Below the pieces are notes generated by a model. That model worked only from the letters and a program-made list of their open reading frames with translations. It made no database searches and had not been told where the DNA came from. Positions 16,520 to 25,665 of a stretch of DNA of 64,000 nt are shown piece after piece. Position 1 is the stretch's first letter, and each line of letters begins with the position of its first letter. A program made the position numbers and the translations under genes. The DNA lies in NCBI GenBank assembly GCA_963675425.1, contig OY776214.1, positions 62,001 to 126,000 of the forward strand, read 5' to 3'. Origin of the DNA: Sporobacter sp963675425 (GTDB lineage Bacteria; Bacillota; Clostridia; Oscillospirales; Oscillospiraceae).

Positions 16520-18232
16520 ATGAAATTTGAAAACTGGATTATTAAGGGATATGACCGGTCGGCTGCTGTGGGGCTCACCCGCAGCGGTATTAATCCGCTT
16601 GTCTCCGTTTTTCTGGCCGCCCGGGGCATGACGAGCATCAGCAGCGCGGAGGCTTTCCTGACGGACGATCTGAGCGTCATCGGCGACCCGCATCTGCTCT
16701 GTGGTATGACGGATGCCGTTGACCGCATACATCGAGCCGTTGAAAACGGTGAAAAAATCGCCATATACGGTGATTACGATGTAGACGGCATGACCGCCAG
16801 CTGCCTGCTTGCCAGCTACTTCCGCGCTCAAAACGCGGATTTTGAAATTTATATACCCGATCGAACCGACGAGGGCTACGGCGTCAATATCCCGGCGCTC
16901 GACGCGCTGTCGGCCTCAGGCGTAACGCTAATTATAACGGTGGACTGCGGCATCACGGCCGTCGAGGAAGCTGTCTACGCCCGGGAACTTGGAATAGACC
17001 TCGTGATTACCGATCATCACGAATGCAAGGATGTTTTGCCGGACGCGCTGGCCGTCATCAACCCGAAACGGCGCGACTGCCCGTATTTTAATAAGGGTCT
17101 GGCCGGTGTGGGCGTGGCGTTTAAGCTTGTGTGCGCGCTGGAGGACTGCAAGGATATCGAGCGGCTTTTGTCGGATTACGGTGATTTTGTCGCCATCGGC
17201 ACCATTGCCGACGTTATGCCCATGGTCGGCGAAAACCGGCTTTTGGTCCGCCGTGGGCTCGAGGCACTTAACCAAAAAAGCCGTCCCGGCCTTCTCCGGC
17301 TCATGTGCCATCTGGGCATCGAGCGGCGAAACATCAATACGTCGCTCATCGGCTTTGCGCTCTCGCCGCGCCTCAACGCGGCCGGCCGCATGGGCCGCAC
17401 GTCCCTGACGGTCGATCTTCTCATGACCGAAGACGACAGCGAGGCCGAACAGCTGACAGCCGAGCTGTGCCGGCTCAATGACGAGAGGCGTCAGCTGGAA
17501 TCCGGCATTTACGAACAGGTTTACGACTACCTGTTATCAAAGCCGCCCAAGGGGCCCATTGTGCTGTCCGGCCACGGCTGGTTTCAGGGTGTGATGGGCA
17601 TTGTGGCCGCCAAGACCGCCGAACAGTTTCTTTTCCCGGCCATTATGATTACGCTTGATGACGACGGCATGGGACGCGGGTCCTGCCGGAGCTTCGGACG
17701 CTTTCCGATGTATTCGGCACTGGAGCATTGCAGCGACCTTTTGGAAAATTTCGGCGGGCACGAGATGGCTGCCGGCCTGACAATCAAAGAAGCCAATATC
17801 AATGAATTCCGGCGGCGGATCTTCGCGTATTATCACGAGCTCATTAAAATCCCGCCCGTTCCGACGCTGATTCTGGATTTCGAGGTGACAAAAGCGGAAC
17901 TGCTTACGTTGGAGAATGTGACGGCACTGGAGCGAACGGAACCGTTCGGCAACGGCCATCTGCCCATGTTTACCTGCATTATGGGCGCACAGCTGCGTTC
18001 CATCATCCCCGTCGGTGGCGGAAAGCATACAAAACTGCGTATAATAAAAGATAAGAGGACGTTTGACTGCATCTTCTTCAACAAGCCGGCCGATGAGCTC
18101 GGCGTATCGGAACACTCACTTGTTGACCTGGCCTTTGAGCCGGCCGTCAACGAATATCGCGGATGGCGGAGCGTCCAGCTTCATATTATTGATATCCGCC
18201 CGCACTCGGGGGCGTCAAATGGAAGAGCTTGA
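16520..18232 (+). CDS. recJ: Single-stranded-DNA-specific exonuclease RecJ
   Basis: A 570-residue DHH-family 5'-3' exonuclease used in recombination and mismatch repair. Seen: YGDYDVDGMTA (motif I, residues about 80-90), TVDCGITAVEEA, ITDHHECKD (the DHH motif), FVAIGTIADVMPM, and a DHHA1 domain with FGGHEMAAGLTI near residue 415. The first 60 residues are a short N-terminal extension typical of bacterial RecJ. CGGAG precedes ATG 16520. The last 14 bases overlap the start of rel. Confidence 0.94.
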   Translation: MKFENWIIKGYDRSAAVGLTRSGINPLVSVFLAARGMTSISSAEAFLTDDLSVIGDPHLLCGMTDAVDRIHRAVENGEKIAIYGDYDVDGMTASCLLASYFRAQNADFEIYIPDRTDEGYGVNIPALDALSASGVTLIITVDCGITAVEEAVYARELGIDLVITDHHECKDVLPDALAVINPKRRDCPYFNKGLAGVGVAFKLVCALEDCKDIERLLSDYGDFVAIGTIADVMPMVGENRLLVRRGLEALNQKSRPGLLRLMCHLGIERRNINTSLIGFALSPRLNAAGRMGRTSLTVDLLMTEDDSEAEQLTAELCRLNDERRQLESGIYEQVYDYLLSKPPKGPIVLSGHGWFQGVMGIVAAKTAEQFLFPAIMITLDDDGMGRGSCRSFGRFPMYSALEHCSDLLENFGGHEMAAGLTIKEANINEFRRRIFAYYHELIKIPPVPTLILDFEVTKAELLTLENVTALERTEPFGNGHLPMFTCIMGAQLRSIIPVGGGKHTKLRIIKDKRTFDCIFFNKPADELGVSEHSLVDLAFEPAVNEYRGWRSVQLHIIDIRPHSGASNGRA

Positions 18233-20405
18233 AGTAAAGTACCGGCATTTTGAAGACGTTATAAGGGAAAACAATCCCGCCGCCGACTTATCCCGCATCC
18301 GTTCAGCCTTTGACATGGCTGCGCAGGCACATAAGGACCAGCGGCGCAAAGATGGCTCGCTGTATGTTACGCATCCGCTGGCATCGGCCGAGATCATCGC
18401 CGAAATGGGCCTCGACGAGGAGGCCATTATTGCCGCGCTCCTGCATGACAGCATTGAGGACACGAGCATCACCCACGAGGAGATCGCCAAGCGCTTCGGC
18501 CCCAACGTGGCCGATATCGTCGAGGGCGTCACAAAGCTATCCCGCGTTCAGTACACGAGCAAAGAAGAAGAGCAGATGGAAAATCTGCGTAAAATGCTCA
18601 TGGCCATGGCCAAGGACATCCGCGTTATCATCATCAAAATGGCCGACCGGCTGCACAACATGCGCACGATGGAATACCAGTCGGCTGAAAAGCAGGCCGA
18701 AAAAGCGCTGGAGACCATGGAAATCTACGCGCCCTTAGCGCACCGGCTCGGTATGCAGCGCATCAAATGGGAGCTGGAGGACCGTTCAATCTATTATCTC
18801 GACCCCATCGGCTATAAGGAGATTGAAGACGGCCTCAAGAAAATCCGAAGCACGCACGAAACGTTTATCGACAGCGTGCAAAACAGAATATCCGAGCGCC
18901 TGAAGGAAAACGGCATTGAGTGCTTCGTTTACGGGCGCATCAAGCATATTTACAGCATCTACCGGAAAATGTACAGCCAAAACAAAACGCTCTCGGAGGT
19001 TCTGGATCTGTACGCATTCCGCGTTATCGTTAATGATATCGGTGATTGTTATAACGTGCTCGGCTACATCCACGAGATGTTCGTCCCGCTGCCGGGCCAT
19101 TTTAAAGACTATATCCGCACGCCCAAGCCGAACATGTACCAGAGCCTTCACACAACGGTTCTCGGCAACGAGGGGATCCCCTTCGAGGTGCAAATCCGGA
19201 CCTGGGAAATGCATCACACGGCGGAATACGGCATCGCGGCGCACTGGAAATATAAAGAGGGTAAAACGGGCAAGCTTGCCGACGAGGAAAAGTTTGCCTG
19301 GGTCCGCCGTCTTCTGGAATCCCAGCAGGACAGCGACGCGCAGGATTTTTTCCAGGACCTCAAAATCGATATGTTTTCCGACGAGGTCTTTGTCTTCACG
19401 CCCCGCGGTGACGTTATAAACCTGCCCGCCGGAGCCACACCCATCGACTTTGCCTATAATATTCACTCGGCCATCGGCAACCGGATGACGGGCGCCATCG
19501 TCAATGGGCGCATCGTCCCGTTTAACCACGCCCTGTCAAACGGCGACATCGTCGAGGTCCTCACCTCCAACGCCTCCAAGGGGCCCAGCCGCGACTGGAT
19601 GAACATCGTCAAAAGCCCGGAGGCCCGCAACAAAATACGCCAGTGGTTTAAAAAGGAAAAGCGCGAGGAAAATATCGCGCACGGTAAGCAGGCATTTGAA
19701 TCGGAGCTCCGGCGCGTAAACCTGCAAATGTCGGATATCACAAGCGAGGACATCCAGCCCAAGGTGCTTAAGAAAGTATCTTTTGTCTCCTTTGATGAGC
19801 TGTTTGCGGCCATCGGCTACGGCGGCATGTCGGCCCAGAAGGCCGTCAACCGCATACGCGACGAGCTGCGCAGTATTGAGCGCACCAAGCACAAGGACGA
19901 AACGGACCCCATGTCCTACGAGATTCGTCCCGGCAAGCAGTCCAAGCCCATTCACGGTATCATGGTGGAGGGCCTTGATAACTGTCTCGTCAAATTCGCC
20001 CGATGCTGCACACCCGTGCCGGGCGACGAGGCCATCGGCTTCATCACGCGCGGCTTCGGCGTTTCCGTCCACCGCAAGGACTGCAAAAACTATCTGAAAG
20101 CCGTCCAGAATCCGGAGGAAGAGGGCCGCTGGGTGAATGTGGAATGGGCCAACACCGCCGAGGATGCTTACTCGACATCGATTTTGATCACGGCCCGGGA
20201 GCGCAGCGGCATTGTCATGGATATCGCCACCATCTTAAACAGCATGAAGGTGCGCATGACGTCACTGGCGGCCAAGGATGTCGCCGGCGGCATCACAACC
20301 GTATCCGTCGTCATCGAGGTTAAAAACCGCGACGAACTGGCTGCGGCCATGTCTCGCCTGTCGGCTATGTCGGGCCTGTTGGAGATTAAGCGCATTAATG
20401 GATAA
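18219..20405 (+). CDS. relA: Bifunctional (p)ppGpp synthetase/hydrolase Rel
   Basis: A 728-residue stringent-response enzyme. Domains in order: HD hydrolase (ALLHDSIEDT, about residues 70-80, with upstream HKDQRRKDGSLYVTHPL), RelA/SpoT synthetase (YGRIKHIYSIYRKM, LDLYAFRVIV, TVLGNEGIPFEVQIRT), TGS domain (VFTPRGDVINLPAGATPIDFAY, about residues 390-450), a helical/zinc-finger part (FARCCTPVPGDE) and a C-terminal ACT domain. Both catalytic halves appear intact. ATG 18219 lies inside the end of recJ with GGGGG just upstream; longer in-frame starts run antisense-like into recJ and are rejected. Confidence 0.95.
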   Translation: MEELEVKYRHFEDVIRENNPAADLSRIRSAFDMAAQAHKDQRRKDGSLYVTHPLASAEIIAEMGLDEEAIIAALLHDSIEDTSITHEEIAKRFGPNVADIVEGVTKLSRVQYTSKEEEQMENLRKMLMAMAKDIRVIIIKMADRLHNMRTMEYQSAEKQAEKALETMEIYAPLAHRLGMQRIKWELEDRSIYYLDPIGYKEIEDGLKKIRSTHETFIDSVQNRISERLKENGIECFVYGRIKHIYSIYRKMYSQNKTLSEVLDLYAFRVIVNDIGDCYNVLGYIHEMFVPLPGHFKDYIRTPKPNMYQSLHTTVLGNEGIPFEVQIRTWEMHHTAEYGIAAHWKYKEGKTGKLADEEKFAWVRRLLESQQDSDAQDFFQDLKIDMFSDEVFVFTPRGDVINLPAGATPIDFAYNIHSAIGNRMTGAIVNGRIVPFNHALSNGDIVEVLTSNASKGPSRDWMNIVKSPEARNKIRQWFKKEKREENIAHGKQAFESELRRVNLQMSDITSEDIQPKVLKKVSFVSFDELFAAIGYGGMSAQKAVNRIRDELRSIERTKHKDETDPMSYEIRPGKQSKPIHGIMVEGLDNCLVKFARCCTPVPGDEAIGFITRGFGVSVHRKDCKNYLKAVQNPEEEGRWVNVEWANTAEDAYSTSILITARERSGIVMDIATILNSMKVRMTSLAAKDVAGGITTVSVVIEVKNRDELAAAMSRLSAMSGLLEIKRING

Positions 20406-20428
20406 AGCAGATTAGGGGGGGCGATTAC

Positions 20429-20863
20429 ATGCGCGCGGTTGTGACACGCGTAGCCTCGGCGTCCGTGACGGTTGACGGCGCTATATCGGGCCAAATCGGC
20501 AAGGGGCTTCTCGTTCTCATCGGCATAGCGCCCGGCGACACGGCGGAAACAGCCGACAGGCTTGCCGATAAAATCACCGGGCTTCGCATTTTTTCCGACG
20601 AAAACGGCAAAATGAACCTGAACATAGCTTCTGCCGGCGGAAGTCTGCTCGTTGTTTCACAGTTTACGCTGTATGCCGACTTGAAAAGCCGCCGTCCTGG
20701 CTTTACGGGCGCAGCCGGGCCGGAGACAGCCATCCCGCTTTACGAGCGCTTTGTCGGCGCGTGCCGCGCAGCCGGCTTTCACACGGAAACAGGCATATTC
20801 GGCGCGGACATGCAGGTCTCTTCCGTCAACGACGGGCCGGTGACCTTTCTTCTGGAATTATAG
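20429..20863 (+). CDS. dtd: D-aminoacyl-tRNA deacylase
   Basis: A 144-residue proofreading enzyme that removes D-amino acids from tRNA. Seen: MRAVVTRVASASVTVDG, the catalytic-site SQFTLYADLKSRRPGF (about residues 77-92) and near the end the cross-subunit VNDGPVTF (Gly-Pro motif variant typical of Dtd). GGGGGG lies upstream of ATG 20429. It follows rel by 23 bases, as in many Firmicutes. Confidence 0.94.
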   Translation: MRAVVTRVASASVTVDGAISGQIGKGLLVLIGIAPGDTAETADRLADKITGLRIFSDENGKMNLNIASAGGSLLVVSQFTLYADLKSRRPGFTGAAGPETAIPLYERFVGACRAAGFHTETGIFGADMQVSSVNDGPVTFLLEL

Positions 20864-20915
20864 AAATAAAGGAAACGCTAATACATCATCGTTTTCAAAA
20901 CAAAGGAGTAGACAT

Positions 20916-21539
20916 ATGCTTATTAAAACGCTTGTCGTCGGCCAGATTGGGACGAATTGCTATATCGTCACAGACGAGAACACGCTTAAAAGCGTCGTGC
21001 TTGATCCCGGCGACGAGTCGGGCGCGATTCTCGACTATATTGAAGCCAACAAGCTCACCGTCGAAGCCATCTTTTTAACCCATGGTCATTTTGATCACAA
21101 CCTGGCTGTGTATCCCCTGCGTGAGGCGACGGGCGCGCCCATCTATATCCACAAAAAGGACGCGGTCACAGCGGATGCCCGCGATCAGTTTAAGCTGACG
21201 GCCGACGAAAACGTCCGTTACTTCAAGGAAGGCGACGTACTTGCCGTTGGCGGCATGACCTTCACGGTACTTGAAACGCCCGGGCACTCTCCCGGCTCCG
21301 TAACACTCCTGTCCGGCAACGCACTGTTTACGGGCGATACGCTCTTTAAGGGCAGCATGGGGCGCACGGATCTCGGCGAGGGAAACCCGGAAACGCTCAT
21401 GCGTTCGCTAAAGCGCCTTTATCAGCTGGACGGGGACTTTGAGGTCTATCCCGGCCACATGGGCTCCACAACTCTTGACCGGGAACGCCGCTTCAACGAT
21501 TTTTTGAAATACGCCGGGGAGGACAGCGGCATTCTATGA
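20916..21539 (+). CDS. Metallo-beta-lactamase-fold hydrolase (glyoxalase II-like)
   Basis: A 207-residue soluble protein with the MBL metal motif THGHFDHN (about residues 55-62), ETPGHSPGSV, GDTLFKGSMGRTD (metal-bridging Asp) and VYPGHMGSTT. This arrangement is that of the short YcbL/glyoxalase II-like group, which hydrolyse thioesters. The exact substrate is unknown. AAAGGAG precedes ATG 20916 and the stop overlaps the hemZ start by four bases (ATGA), so they are translationally coupled. Confidence 0.88.
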   Translation: MLIKTLVVGQIGTNCYIVTDENTLKSVVLDPGDESGAILDYIEANKLTVEAIFLTHGHFDHNLAVYPLREATGAPIYIHKKDAVTADARDQFKLTADENVRYFKEGDVLAVGGMTFTVLETPGHSPGSVTLLSGNALFTGDTLFKGSMGRTDLGEGNPETLMRSLKRLYQLDGDFEVYPGHMGSTTLDRERRFNDFLKYAGEDSGIL

Positions 21540-23020
21540 ATCTGACGCTGTCGGGGCACGATTACAAGTACGCCGTTGAGCAGATCCTTCTGATGATGTA
21601 CCCGCACGAACTGCCTGTTTATGCACCGGGGGAGCACGGCGGTCTGTCGGCGGACGTACGCCTGAAGCTCGGCAAATCCTACGCCACAGCCTCGACGGTC
21701 CTCAAGGCGGACGGCGGCGTTTATACCGGCTTATCGCGTATCCGGCGCTCCGCGCTGACCGACAAGCTCATGACGGACCGCCTTTTGCAAAAGATCATCA
21801 AGCGCTCGTTTTACAAGGCGGCCGTGCTTCACACCGGCCAAAAGCCCGTCTGGGGCGCGCTCACCGGCATCCGTCCCGGAAAAATTGTCACAGGACTTTT
21901 AGAACGCGGTGTCACAGAAAGCGCCGCATTAAAAACGCTGGAGCGCGAATATTTCGTGACAGCCGAGCGCGGCGGACTGTGCCTGGATACGGCGCGCGCG
22001 TGCCTCGCGGTAAAAAAAACGCTCGGCGCGCGCGATATCGCGCTGTATGTCGGCATCCCTTTTTGCCCCACGCGCTGTCATTACTGCAGCTTTGTCAGCC
22101 ACAGCGTAGAGAAATCAATGAAACTCGTCGGGCCGTTTCTGGAGACGCTGCTGAAAGAAATCCGGATCCTTTCAAAGTCCGTCAAAGAACTCGGCCTCAA
22201 TATCATCTCCGTTTATATCGGCGGCGGAACGCCGACAACATTAAGCGCCGACGAGCTGTCGCTTTTAATGGGCGAGCTGGCTGCGTTGTTTGATCTCAGC
22301 CGGGTCCGGGAATATACCGTTGAGGCCGGCCGCCCGGACACCGTCACAGACGAAAAGCTCCTAGCCCTGCGCAAAAACGGCGCCACGCGCGTGAGCGTCA
22401 ACCCTCAGTCGATGTCGGACGACGTGCTGCGCGTAATCGGCCGCCGCCATACGGCCGCAGACGTTGTCGCGGCCTTTGAAAAAGCGCGGCGGGCCGGCTT
22501 TGACATCATAAATATGGATCTTATTGCGGGCCTGCCCGGCGATACGCCGGCCGGCTTCAGGCATTCGCTTGAAGCGGTGCAAGCGCTCAATCCTGAAAAT
22601 ATCACCGTGCACACCCTGGCGCTGAAAAAAGGTACGAAGGTCACGCTGGAGCAAATGGCTTTACCGGGCGCCGATGATGTGGCCAAAATGATCGCCACGG
22701 CCTGGCCGGCCTTGCGCCTGGATGGATACAGCCCGTATTACCTGTACCGGCAGAAGTTTATGTCCGGCGGCTTTGAAAATATTGGCTGGTGCCGGCCCGG
22801 CACGGAGAGTCTCTATAATATTCTGATTATGGAGGAACTTGTGACGATCCTGGCGCTCGGCGGCGGCGGTGTGACAAAGCTGGTTTCACCGGCGGACGGT
22901 AAAATAGAACGAATATTCAACCTCAAATATCCCTATGAATATATAAAGGATACGGACCGCTTTAACGATAAAGGTTATAAGCTCGCGCGTTTTTACGCTG
23001 AGCACAACGGTTTCGTATAA
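21536..23020 (+). CDS. hemZ: Oxygen-independent coproporphyrinogen dehydrogenase HemZ-type
   Basis: A 494-residue radical SAM protein. Residues about 1-160 form an N-terminal domain of the clostridial HemZ group; then comes the radical SAM cluster motif IPFCPTRCHYCSF (C-x3-C-x2-C, about residues 178-190), YIGGGTPTTL and NMDLIAGLPGD. The family converts coproporphyrinogen III to protoporphyrinogen under anaerobic conditions or has related HemN/HemW-like roles; the paralogue problem in this family leaves the precise role open. It starts within the ATGA overlap with the MBL gene. Confidence 0.87.
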   Translation: MNLTLSGHDYKYAVEQILLMMYPHELPVYAPGEHGGLSADVRLKLGKSYATASTVLKADGGVYTGLSRIRRSALTDKLMTDRLLQKIIKRSFYKAAVLHTGQKPVWGALTGIRPGKIVTGLLERGVTESAALKTLEREYFVTAERGGLCLDTARACLAVKKTLGARDIALYVGIPFCPTRCHYCSFVSHSVEKSMKLVGPFLETLLKEIRILSKSVKELGLNIISVYIGGGTPTTLSADELSLLMGELAALFDLSRVREYTVEAGRPDTVTDEKLLALRKNGATRVSVNPQSMSDDVLRVIGRRHTAADVVAAFEKARRAGFDIINMDLIAGLPGDTPAGFRHSLEAVQALNPENITVHTLALKKGTKVTLEQMALPGADDVAKMIATAWPALRLDGYSPYYLYRQKFMSGGFENIGWCRPGTESLYNILIMEELVTILALGGGGVTKLVSPADGKIERIFNLKYPYEYIKDTDRFNDKGYKLARFYAEHNGFV

Positions 23021-23098
23021 TATGCCGGGTCCCTACTTACGGCGGTGCTCTAGCCGGACCGGCCGGCCAAAAAATATAACTCGATTTGGGAGCAATGT

Positions 23099-24034
23099 AT
23101 GACCTACGAATTGTACGTTATCAATAATCGTCTTTCAAATACGCCTGAGGCCTATGTCAGCGAGTGCGAGACGTATTTCAATTCCAGAGTGCGCAAGGCG
23201 GCCAACGAAATCGTTAACAACATCGACCTCAGCCCCATCGTGCTTCTGTCGGGTCCGTCCGGCTCCGGTAAGACAACGACAGCCATGAAGCTGGCCGTCG
23301 AGCTGCGGCGTCTGGGCATCAGCTCGCACAATATTTCGCTGGATAATTACTTTATAACGGTCGACCCGCTGACCGCTCCGCGAACGCCCAGCGGCGATAT
23401 CGACTTTGAATCGCCGCTATGTCTCGATATGGATTTACTCAACGAGCATTTTAAAGACCTGGCGGCCGGCAAGGCAATTCGTATTCCCCATTTCAGCTTT
23501 CCCCATCAGGCGCGCGTTGAGGGTAAATATACGGAAATGCGGCTCGGGAAAAACGAGATCGCCATTTTCGAGGGCATCCACGCCCTAAACGACTGCATCA
23601 CACACGACCATCCCGGCGCTTACAAAATCTATGTCAGCACACTCACCGATATCATAGACAACGGTAAGGATTTGATCGACGGCGAAGGCCTGAGACTACT
23701 GCGCCGTCTCGTCCGGGACGATTTTTTCCGCGGGGCCGACCCCCAGTTCACACTGAAAATGTGGAGCAATATCCGGCGCGGTGAAATCTTAAACATCCTG
23801 CCGTATAAGGATCAGGCCAATTTCACGATCGACTCCGTTCTGCCGTATGAGGTTTCAGTTTTAAAGCAGTTCACCAGCGGCATCATTGATAAAGTTTCTC
23901 CAAAGGTGGAAAATTTCGACGATCTGGAGCACATCGTTAACGCCTTCCGCCGTTTCATGAACGTTGACCCATCCTTCGTGCCGGCCGACTCCATTCTGCG
24001 CGAATTTATCGGCGGCAGTTCGTTTGAATATTGA
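23099..24034 (+). CDS. Uridine-kinase-like nucleoside kinase (phosphoribulokinase/uridine kinase fold)
   Basis: A 311-residue P-loop kinase. Seen: the Walker A LLSGPSGSGKTTTAMKLA (about residues 50-65), SLDNYFI (the substrate/Mg Asp region of Udk), PHFSFPHQARVEG, IAIFEGIHALND (Walker B) and the RRLVRDDFFRGAD lid. It resembles the C-terminal kinase part of the longer clostridial nucleoside kinases that carry an N-terminal TGS/threonyl-like domain, which is absent here. GGGAG precedes the start; ATG 23095 is out of frame. Substrate is probably a pyrimidine nucleoside but is not proven. Confidence 0.82.
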   Translation: MTYELYVINNRLSNTPEAYVSECETYFNSRVRKAANEIVNNIDLSPIVLLSGPSGSGKTTTAMKLAVELRRLGISSHNISLDNYFITVDPLTAPRTPSGDIDFESPLCLDMDLLNEHFKDLAAGKAIRIPHFSFPHQARVEGKYTEMRLGKNEIAIFEGIHALNDCITHDHPGAYKIYVSTLTDIIDNGKDLIDGEGLRLLRRLVRDDFFRGADPQFTLKMWSNIRRGEILNILPYKDQANFTIDSVLPYEVSVLKQFTSGIIDKVSPKVENFDDLEHIVNAFRRFMNVDPSFVPADSILREFIGGSSFEY

Positions 24035-24155
24035 CGGATATGTTAAATAAGTGTAACGTTTGTGTTTTTTAGCAGATGCTGGTGTTATAATCGAATTAAA
24101 TAAAAAACCATCCGTTTATATTTTATTCTAAACCCCGGGAGGAATCCATCAGCAC

Positions 24156-24548
24156 ATGAACTTTCTCAGAAATTTCATGGCCGGCAGATACGGACCAGAC
24201 CATCTTAATACGGCGATACTGATTCTGGCCATTATCGTCAGCCTTGTATCCCGGCTCGTCCATATAACGATGCTGGTCTATTTGTCTTACATTATTTTAC
24301 TATTGGCGCTGTGGCGCATGTTGTCGCGAAACATTTATAAGCGCCGCGCTGAGAACGACAAGTTCCTGCGTTACTGGTCGCCGCTCAAGCAAAAGTGCCT
24401 CCGGTTTTTCGGCAGGCTCAAAAACAGCAGGATCTATAAGTATTTTAAATGTCCCAGCTGTAAAAACACCCTGCGTGTTCCGCGCGGCAAAGGGAAGCTG
24501 CAGGTCACCTGCCCAAAATGCGGCGAGCGGTTTATTAAGAAGACGTAG
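24156..24548 (+). CDS. Small membrane protein with C-terminal zinc ribbon
   Basis: A 130-residue protein. Two hydrophobic segments lie in the first 65 residues (TAILILAIIVSLVSRL and ITMLVYLSYIILLLALW), then a basic linker, then two Cys pairs in CPSCKNTL and CPKCGERF (about residues 103-124) that form a zinc-ribbon like those of zinc-ribbon domain membrane proteins. GGGAGG precedes ATG 24156. I do not recognise a specific function; the layout suggests a membrane-tethered cytosolic zinc ribbon. A strong terminator follows. Confidence 0.8.
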   Translation: MNFLRNFMAGRYGPDHLNTAILILAIIVSLVSRLVHITMLVYLSYIILLLALWRMLSRNIYKRRAENDKFLRYWSPLKQKCLRFFGRLKNSRIYKYFKCPSCKNTLRVPRGKGKLQVTCPKCGERFIKKT

Positions 24549-24561
24549 GGGCTGACGGTAT

Positions 24562-24604
24562 AAAAAAGTCTGCCTTAATCTATAATTTAAGACAGACTTT
24601 TTAT
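24562..24604 (+). terminator. Terminator behind the zinc-ribbon membrane gene
   Basis: Arms AAAAAGTCTG...CTTAA and TTTAAG...CAGACTTTTT pair across a short loop and end in TTTTTATAA. Confidence 0.85.
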
Positions 24605-24673
24605 AAATGATATCCGGCGGGCATTATGATGCATCCGGACTATACAGATTATTCACAGATAACGGGGGTTGGG

Positions 24674-24844
24674 ATGAAACGGATTGGGTTACTTAAAGCG
24701 TTATGCTTTATTTGCGTCGTAGGTGGGTTGGCCTGCAAGCTGTTTATCAACAATAATATGCTGGGCTCCATTCTGGCCATTTGCCTTATGGCGCTGGCTG
24801 TCGTCATTTTAGCTTATGCCATGCATCGCAGCCGGCAGCAGTAA
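24674..24844 (+). CDS. Small two-helix membrane protein, unknown
   Basis: A 56-residue product starting at ATG 24674 behind GGGGGTTGGG; a longer in-frame start at 24626 lacks a site. Two hydrophobic stretches (LLKALCFICVVGGLACKLF and GSILAICLMALAVVILAYAM) flank a short INNN turn, and the tail is basic (HRSRQQ), as in an inner-membrane hairpin. I do not recognise the family. It stands between a terminator and the convergent tgl gene. Confidence 0.55.
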   Translation: MKRIGLLKALCFICVVGGLACKLFINNNMLGSILAICLMALAVVILAYAMHRSRQQ

Positions 24845-24873
24845 TATCGGGCGCTTAGCGCCCGACGGCGATG

Positions 24874-25665
24874 TTAAGCCGTCAGCCTGGTTGCCGAAGC
24901 GTTTTGCGTCGCGTCCTGGTACAGCGCAAACAGTCGCTTAAAATCCGGCCGCGCCGCGCTATCCATGAGATAGGCATCGCGGCCGGCATTTTTTTTACGA
25001 TTCTGGTTCAGCTCACGGATAATCCGCTCAGCCTTATGTATACCCATCCCATGGCCGTAATACAGTCCGCCGTCGAGATCGATTGTATTTTCTCCCTGCC
25101 ACTCGGGCGTTTCCGGATTGACATCCGGATTGGCGAAATACCGCCGGTCGCCGGGGAGGTAATCGTCCTGGCGGTGCATCGTGGCCGTGTCGCGCAGATA
25201 GCGGCTGACGTTATTCCAGTTCATCAGATACAGGTTTTTAAACATTCGGTTAAAAGCATCCTCCGGGAATATTTCAAGAAGCGCCCCCAGGTAGACGATC
25301 TGCATAGCTGTGGCGCATTCCGTACCATATTTGGAGCTGTTTTCGTAGATATCCCGGATGGCGTCAGACGCCTTGACGCCATTTTTAAGCGAAAAGCCGC
25401 CGTTATCACGCCGTATCCAGTAATCGGGATTCGCCCGCGACTCCCGGAAAACCTCAAAACCCATATTGCTTTTATGCAGCCGCCTGGAGGCACTGATGAT
25501 CTCCTCGCGCAGCCGCAGTTCAAATTGCAGTTCATCCAGCGAGTCATAATAGTATTTTTTATCACTGGCGGCCAGCGTGTCGATGACTGTGCGCGCCGCG
25601 CCGTCCTCCGGATAGTCACCGGCGAGCACTGCTGCGTCCGCCGGTTTGTTATTAATAATAAGCAT
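24874..25665 (-). CDS. tgl: Protein-glutamine gamma-glutamyltransferase (spore coat transglutaminase)
   Basis: A 263-residue enzyme that cross-links spore-coat proteins through glutamyl-lysine bonds. It is co-linear with Bacillus Tgl: FELRLREEIISASRRLHKS, SDAIRDIYENSSKYGTECAT with the catalytic Cys, WRGEN-like EWQGENTIDLDGGLYYGHG, and a C-terminal KKNAGRDAYLMD segment. The Cys in ECATAMQIVYLGAL (about residue 115) is the expected nucleophile. AAAGGATG precedes the second of two in-frame ATGs, so 25665 is preferred over 25677. The start overlaps the end of the upstream gene, which implies coexpression. It marks the host as a spore former. Confidence 0.9.
   Translation of the reverse strand: MLIINNKPADAAVLAGDYPEDGAARTVIDTLAASDKKYYYDSLDELQFELRLREEIISASRRLHKSNMGFEVFRESRANPDYWIRRDNGGFSLKNGVKASDAIRDIYENSSKYGTECATAMQIVYLGALLEIFPEDAFNRMFKNLYLMNWNNVSRYLRDTATMHRQDDYLPGDRRYFANPDVNPETPEWQGENTIDLDGGLYYGHGMGIHKAERIIRELNQNRKKNAGRDAYLMDSAARPDFKRLFALYQDATQNASATRLTA

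Noticed and set aside
18063..18218. Longer N-terminus for Rel
   Set aside because: The extra residues lie over recJ in another frame, are low-complexity, and the ATG at 18219 has a good ribosome site and matches the family start.
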